Positions 30,556 to 32,246 of a stretch of 32,246 nt of DNA are shown here, piece after piece. The notes beneath the pieces were generated by a model. That model saw only the letters and a program-made list of their open reading frames with translations. It made no database searches and was not told the origin of the DNA. Positions within the stretch are counted from its first letter, which is position 1. The number at the start of each line of letters is the position of its first letter. This stretch comes from Pascua guehoae. Taxonomy: Eukaryota > Basidiomycota > Tremellomycetes > Trichosporonales > Trichosporonaceae. A program made the translations under genes and the position numbers. The stretch covers positions 1,503,216 through 1,535,461 of the forward strand of contig BCJX01000005.1 in assembly GCA_001600415.1 (NCBI GenBank), given 5' to 3'.

Positions 30556-32012
30556 ACTTTCCGGCCACACCTGTACTTTATCGTGCTGCCGAGTGCGGCG
30601 AGGGTGATAACGGCCCCTGGATATGGGCGAAGCGTATCCACTTACGGCGGCTGGGAACAGCCACAGAGTTCCAGTCATTGCATCGTTGACAACCTCCGAG
30701 GCCATCTGGAACACGAGCTGCCCAGCCTCGGTGCGCACGTCCTCGCGCTCCGGCTTGTTGTTCGAGTACGCTGTCGAGGCTCGTCCAGCTTCGAGCATGT
30801 CCTTTGATAACTTGCCCATTTCCAACCTATCGCTCTACCCGTGTCAATGACCTGCCTCCTTGGTTAATGTAGTGGCCACCTTCTCGAACACCTGCGCCAT
30901 AATGTGGCGGTAATACTGCACGGCGAGAAGGTACGGGTCTTTACTGGGCACATTCTCCGCGGACATGTTGGAGAGTTTCCCATACTCTTTGATAACGTTT
31001 GGCTCGAGGTCCGGCGAGGTAGTTTGCAACCTCGTGCTGCGTAAAAGACGAGAGGGGGCCGGTTAATGAGCGATTGTGACGCAAGGTCAAAATAGTTGAA
31101 CTTGCTGGAAGCCGTGCGGCCAACTCATGAGGAGACACACAAACCATGTAAGCGGGCAAGAGGAGGAGGGTAAAGTGGAGCGGGAAATGGTTGCCTTCTC
31201 ACATTGCCATCCGCGGGGGGATGGAGAATCCTTGTGGAACCGTGGAAGCAGAAATCCCCATATCTGGTGCATGATCACAATTGATGTCAAATGTGAATTA
31301 GCTGGGAGGCCACCCCACGAGGACATGGACGCACCGATAAACTTGGACATAGGTAGCCGTGCTGGACGAGCTCAACCCCATGATCCCACGATTCAGCGCG
31401 CGGGTGAGAGAGATGAATCCTTCCCGTCTGGTCAGAAAACGGTACAGGTGGTAATGGAACGAGTCGAGAATTTGCCACTTTGGAGCTGGGATATTGCCCA
31501 CCGACTTGCCCGAGCAAGGGGAGCAGTATGTATGTCCTCTAGCGGAAGAGAGCGGCCCGGGCGGACACAGAAACTTGCAAGCCGCCGTGGCGACATGCGG
31601 GGCAGTCTTTGTACGTGGCATAAGAGTTTTGTCGAGGCACAAACCGGTCCTCGTGCCGTCGTGAGGTTGGGGCGTTCTTCTGGCCTCTGTATGGCTTGCG
31701 CCTGATGTTCACCACATCGGCCCAAGCGGTCAGGCTTCTGAACGTCATCAGGCGGTCCTATGCAACGTGCGGCGACCTTGCTCGCTGAATGTGACATGCG
31801 TCCGTGCACGGTGACTGTCGCCATTCATCCTTCCCCTTGTCCATCAGGCAGGGGGACGGGGAAGAGTTCGTGTGCTATGGCCATGAATATACGCAAAGGC
31901 GTTCCTAAATACCGTCGAGCAGGCAACATTGCATAGCGAACATGTACACACGGCGGAACGACACCAACTTCAGATCCAATACTGTTTATACTGTTTATAC
32001 TCCACATGCGGT

Positions 32013-32114
32013 TCACACCTTGGCGACTTGCGGGTGGGGCACCTGCTTGCCCGTCCTGGGGTCCATATACTCGATGGGCTCGTAGACGGGGTTGTGCTCG
32101 GGGTACCTGCGGAG
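32013..32114 (-). CDS. Last exon of a gene extending beyond the window
   Basis: The minus-strand segment LRRYPEHNPVYEPIEYMDP...HPQVAKV ends at TGA (32013-32015). It starts after an acceptor with the typical CGCTGACGTCCAG branch/acceptor pair; a second acceptor eight nt downstream (CTCCGCAG) is an alternative. Upstream sequence is C-rich and intron-like. The 33-residue tail has coding composition but I cannot assign a family. Confidence 0.6.
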   Translation of the reverse strand, partial: LRRYPEHNPVYEPIEYMDPRTGKQVPHPQVAKV

Positions 32115-32246
32115 CTGGACGTCAGCGGGCGTCGAGTGAATTGGGGGGGATGGGGGATGCGGGTGTGGGAGGAGAGTGGGCGGGGGTGCGTAGTGTTTCA
32201 AGAGTGAGGAGTGGGGTATAGTGAATCGGGATGAGGGCGGGGGCGG

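Larger units (their letters stand above)
29920..31650 (-). pseudogene. Decayed gene-like segments around MITE copy 2
   Basis: Several minus-strand stretches look coding but cannot be joined into one gene: hydrophobic STYLAVNILSMVGIWGIGY (near 29925-29995) and ELNVAVSIWLHLYRFRGMPY...LEIGFGLALALLGCLNI (near 30090-30225), soluble NVPSKDPYLLAVQYYRHIMAQ (near 30880-30960) and LEMGKLSKDMLEAGRASTAY (near 30760-30825), and PAPKWQILDSFHYHLYRF (near 31435-31495). Stops, frame changes and the MITE separate them. The hydrophobic pieces suggest a membrane protein; the family is not recognised. Short undiscovered exons could still rescue part of it. Confidence 0.3.
28075..32012. other. Gene-poor region with repeats and gene relics
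   Basis: No intact gene recognised over about 3.9 kb. The part nearest 28075 should contain the F-box promoter. A G/T-rich tract lies near 28350-28390. From about 29920 to 31650 there are coding-like minus-strand pieces without an intact frame, a MITE copy and related inverted repeats. Confidence 0.45.

Overview
The window looks like nuclear DNA of a basidiomycete yeast, most likely a tremellomycete of the Trichosporonales type. This is an inference from high GC content, strong C/G preference at third codon positions, many short introns (33-92 nt, a few longer) with GTGAGT/GTAAGT-type donors and a CTAAC or CTGAC branch site only 4-10 nt before the acceptor, and gene families typical of these yeasts. 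No species-level marker is present.

Layout. (1) 1-1802, plus strand: the 3' part of a mitochondrial-type succinyl-CoA:3-ketoacid CoA transferase with a 15-nt microexon. (2) 2097-5353, minus: a complete secreted GH3 beta-glucosidase in six exons, convergent with the transferase. (3) 8181-9608, minus: a four-exon cyclase-family (PF04199-like) enzyme. (4) 10488-11478 and 12315-13399, minus: a tandem pair of paralogous kinase-like genes that share both intron positions, lack the catalytic HRD aspartate and end in basic, nuclear-signal-like tails. (5) 14298-14819, minus: a small Ser/Pro-rich protein with a C-terminal Cys/His cluster. (6) 14.8-22.1 kb: a gene-poor, repeat-rich stretch with one tiny Tyr/Gln/Pro-rich gene (18162-18743) whose exon and intron were duplicated and whose second intron carries 143 nt of poly-C, two LTR-like insertions with perfect 5-bp target duplications, a TA-flanked MITE and several tandem repeats. 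(7) 22103-23014, minus: a secreted protein with a possible lysozyme-like motif. (8) 25225-28074, minus: two related F-box-like genes, either overlapping head-to-tail or forming one fused gene. (9) 28.1-32.0 kb: no intact gene seen; a second copy of the same MITE, flanked by a 33-bp inverted repeat, and gene-relic-like sequence. (10) 32013-32114, minus: the last exon of a gene that begins beyond the window.

All recognised genes except the CoA transferase are on the minus strand. No operon, tRNA, rRNA or CRISPR array was found. The metabolic genes (ketone-body/acyl-CoA use, cellobiose hydrolysis, cyclase-type hydrolase) do not obviously form a pathway. The strongest candidates for something undescribed are the duplicated-exon gene with the poly-C intron, the degenerate kinase pair, the 59-bp LTR-like insertion and the F-box overlap or fusion.
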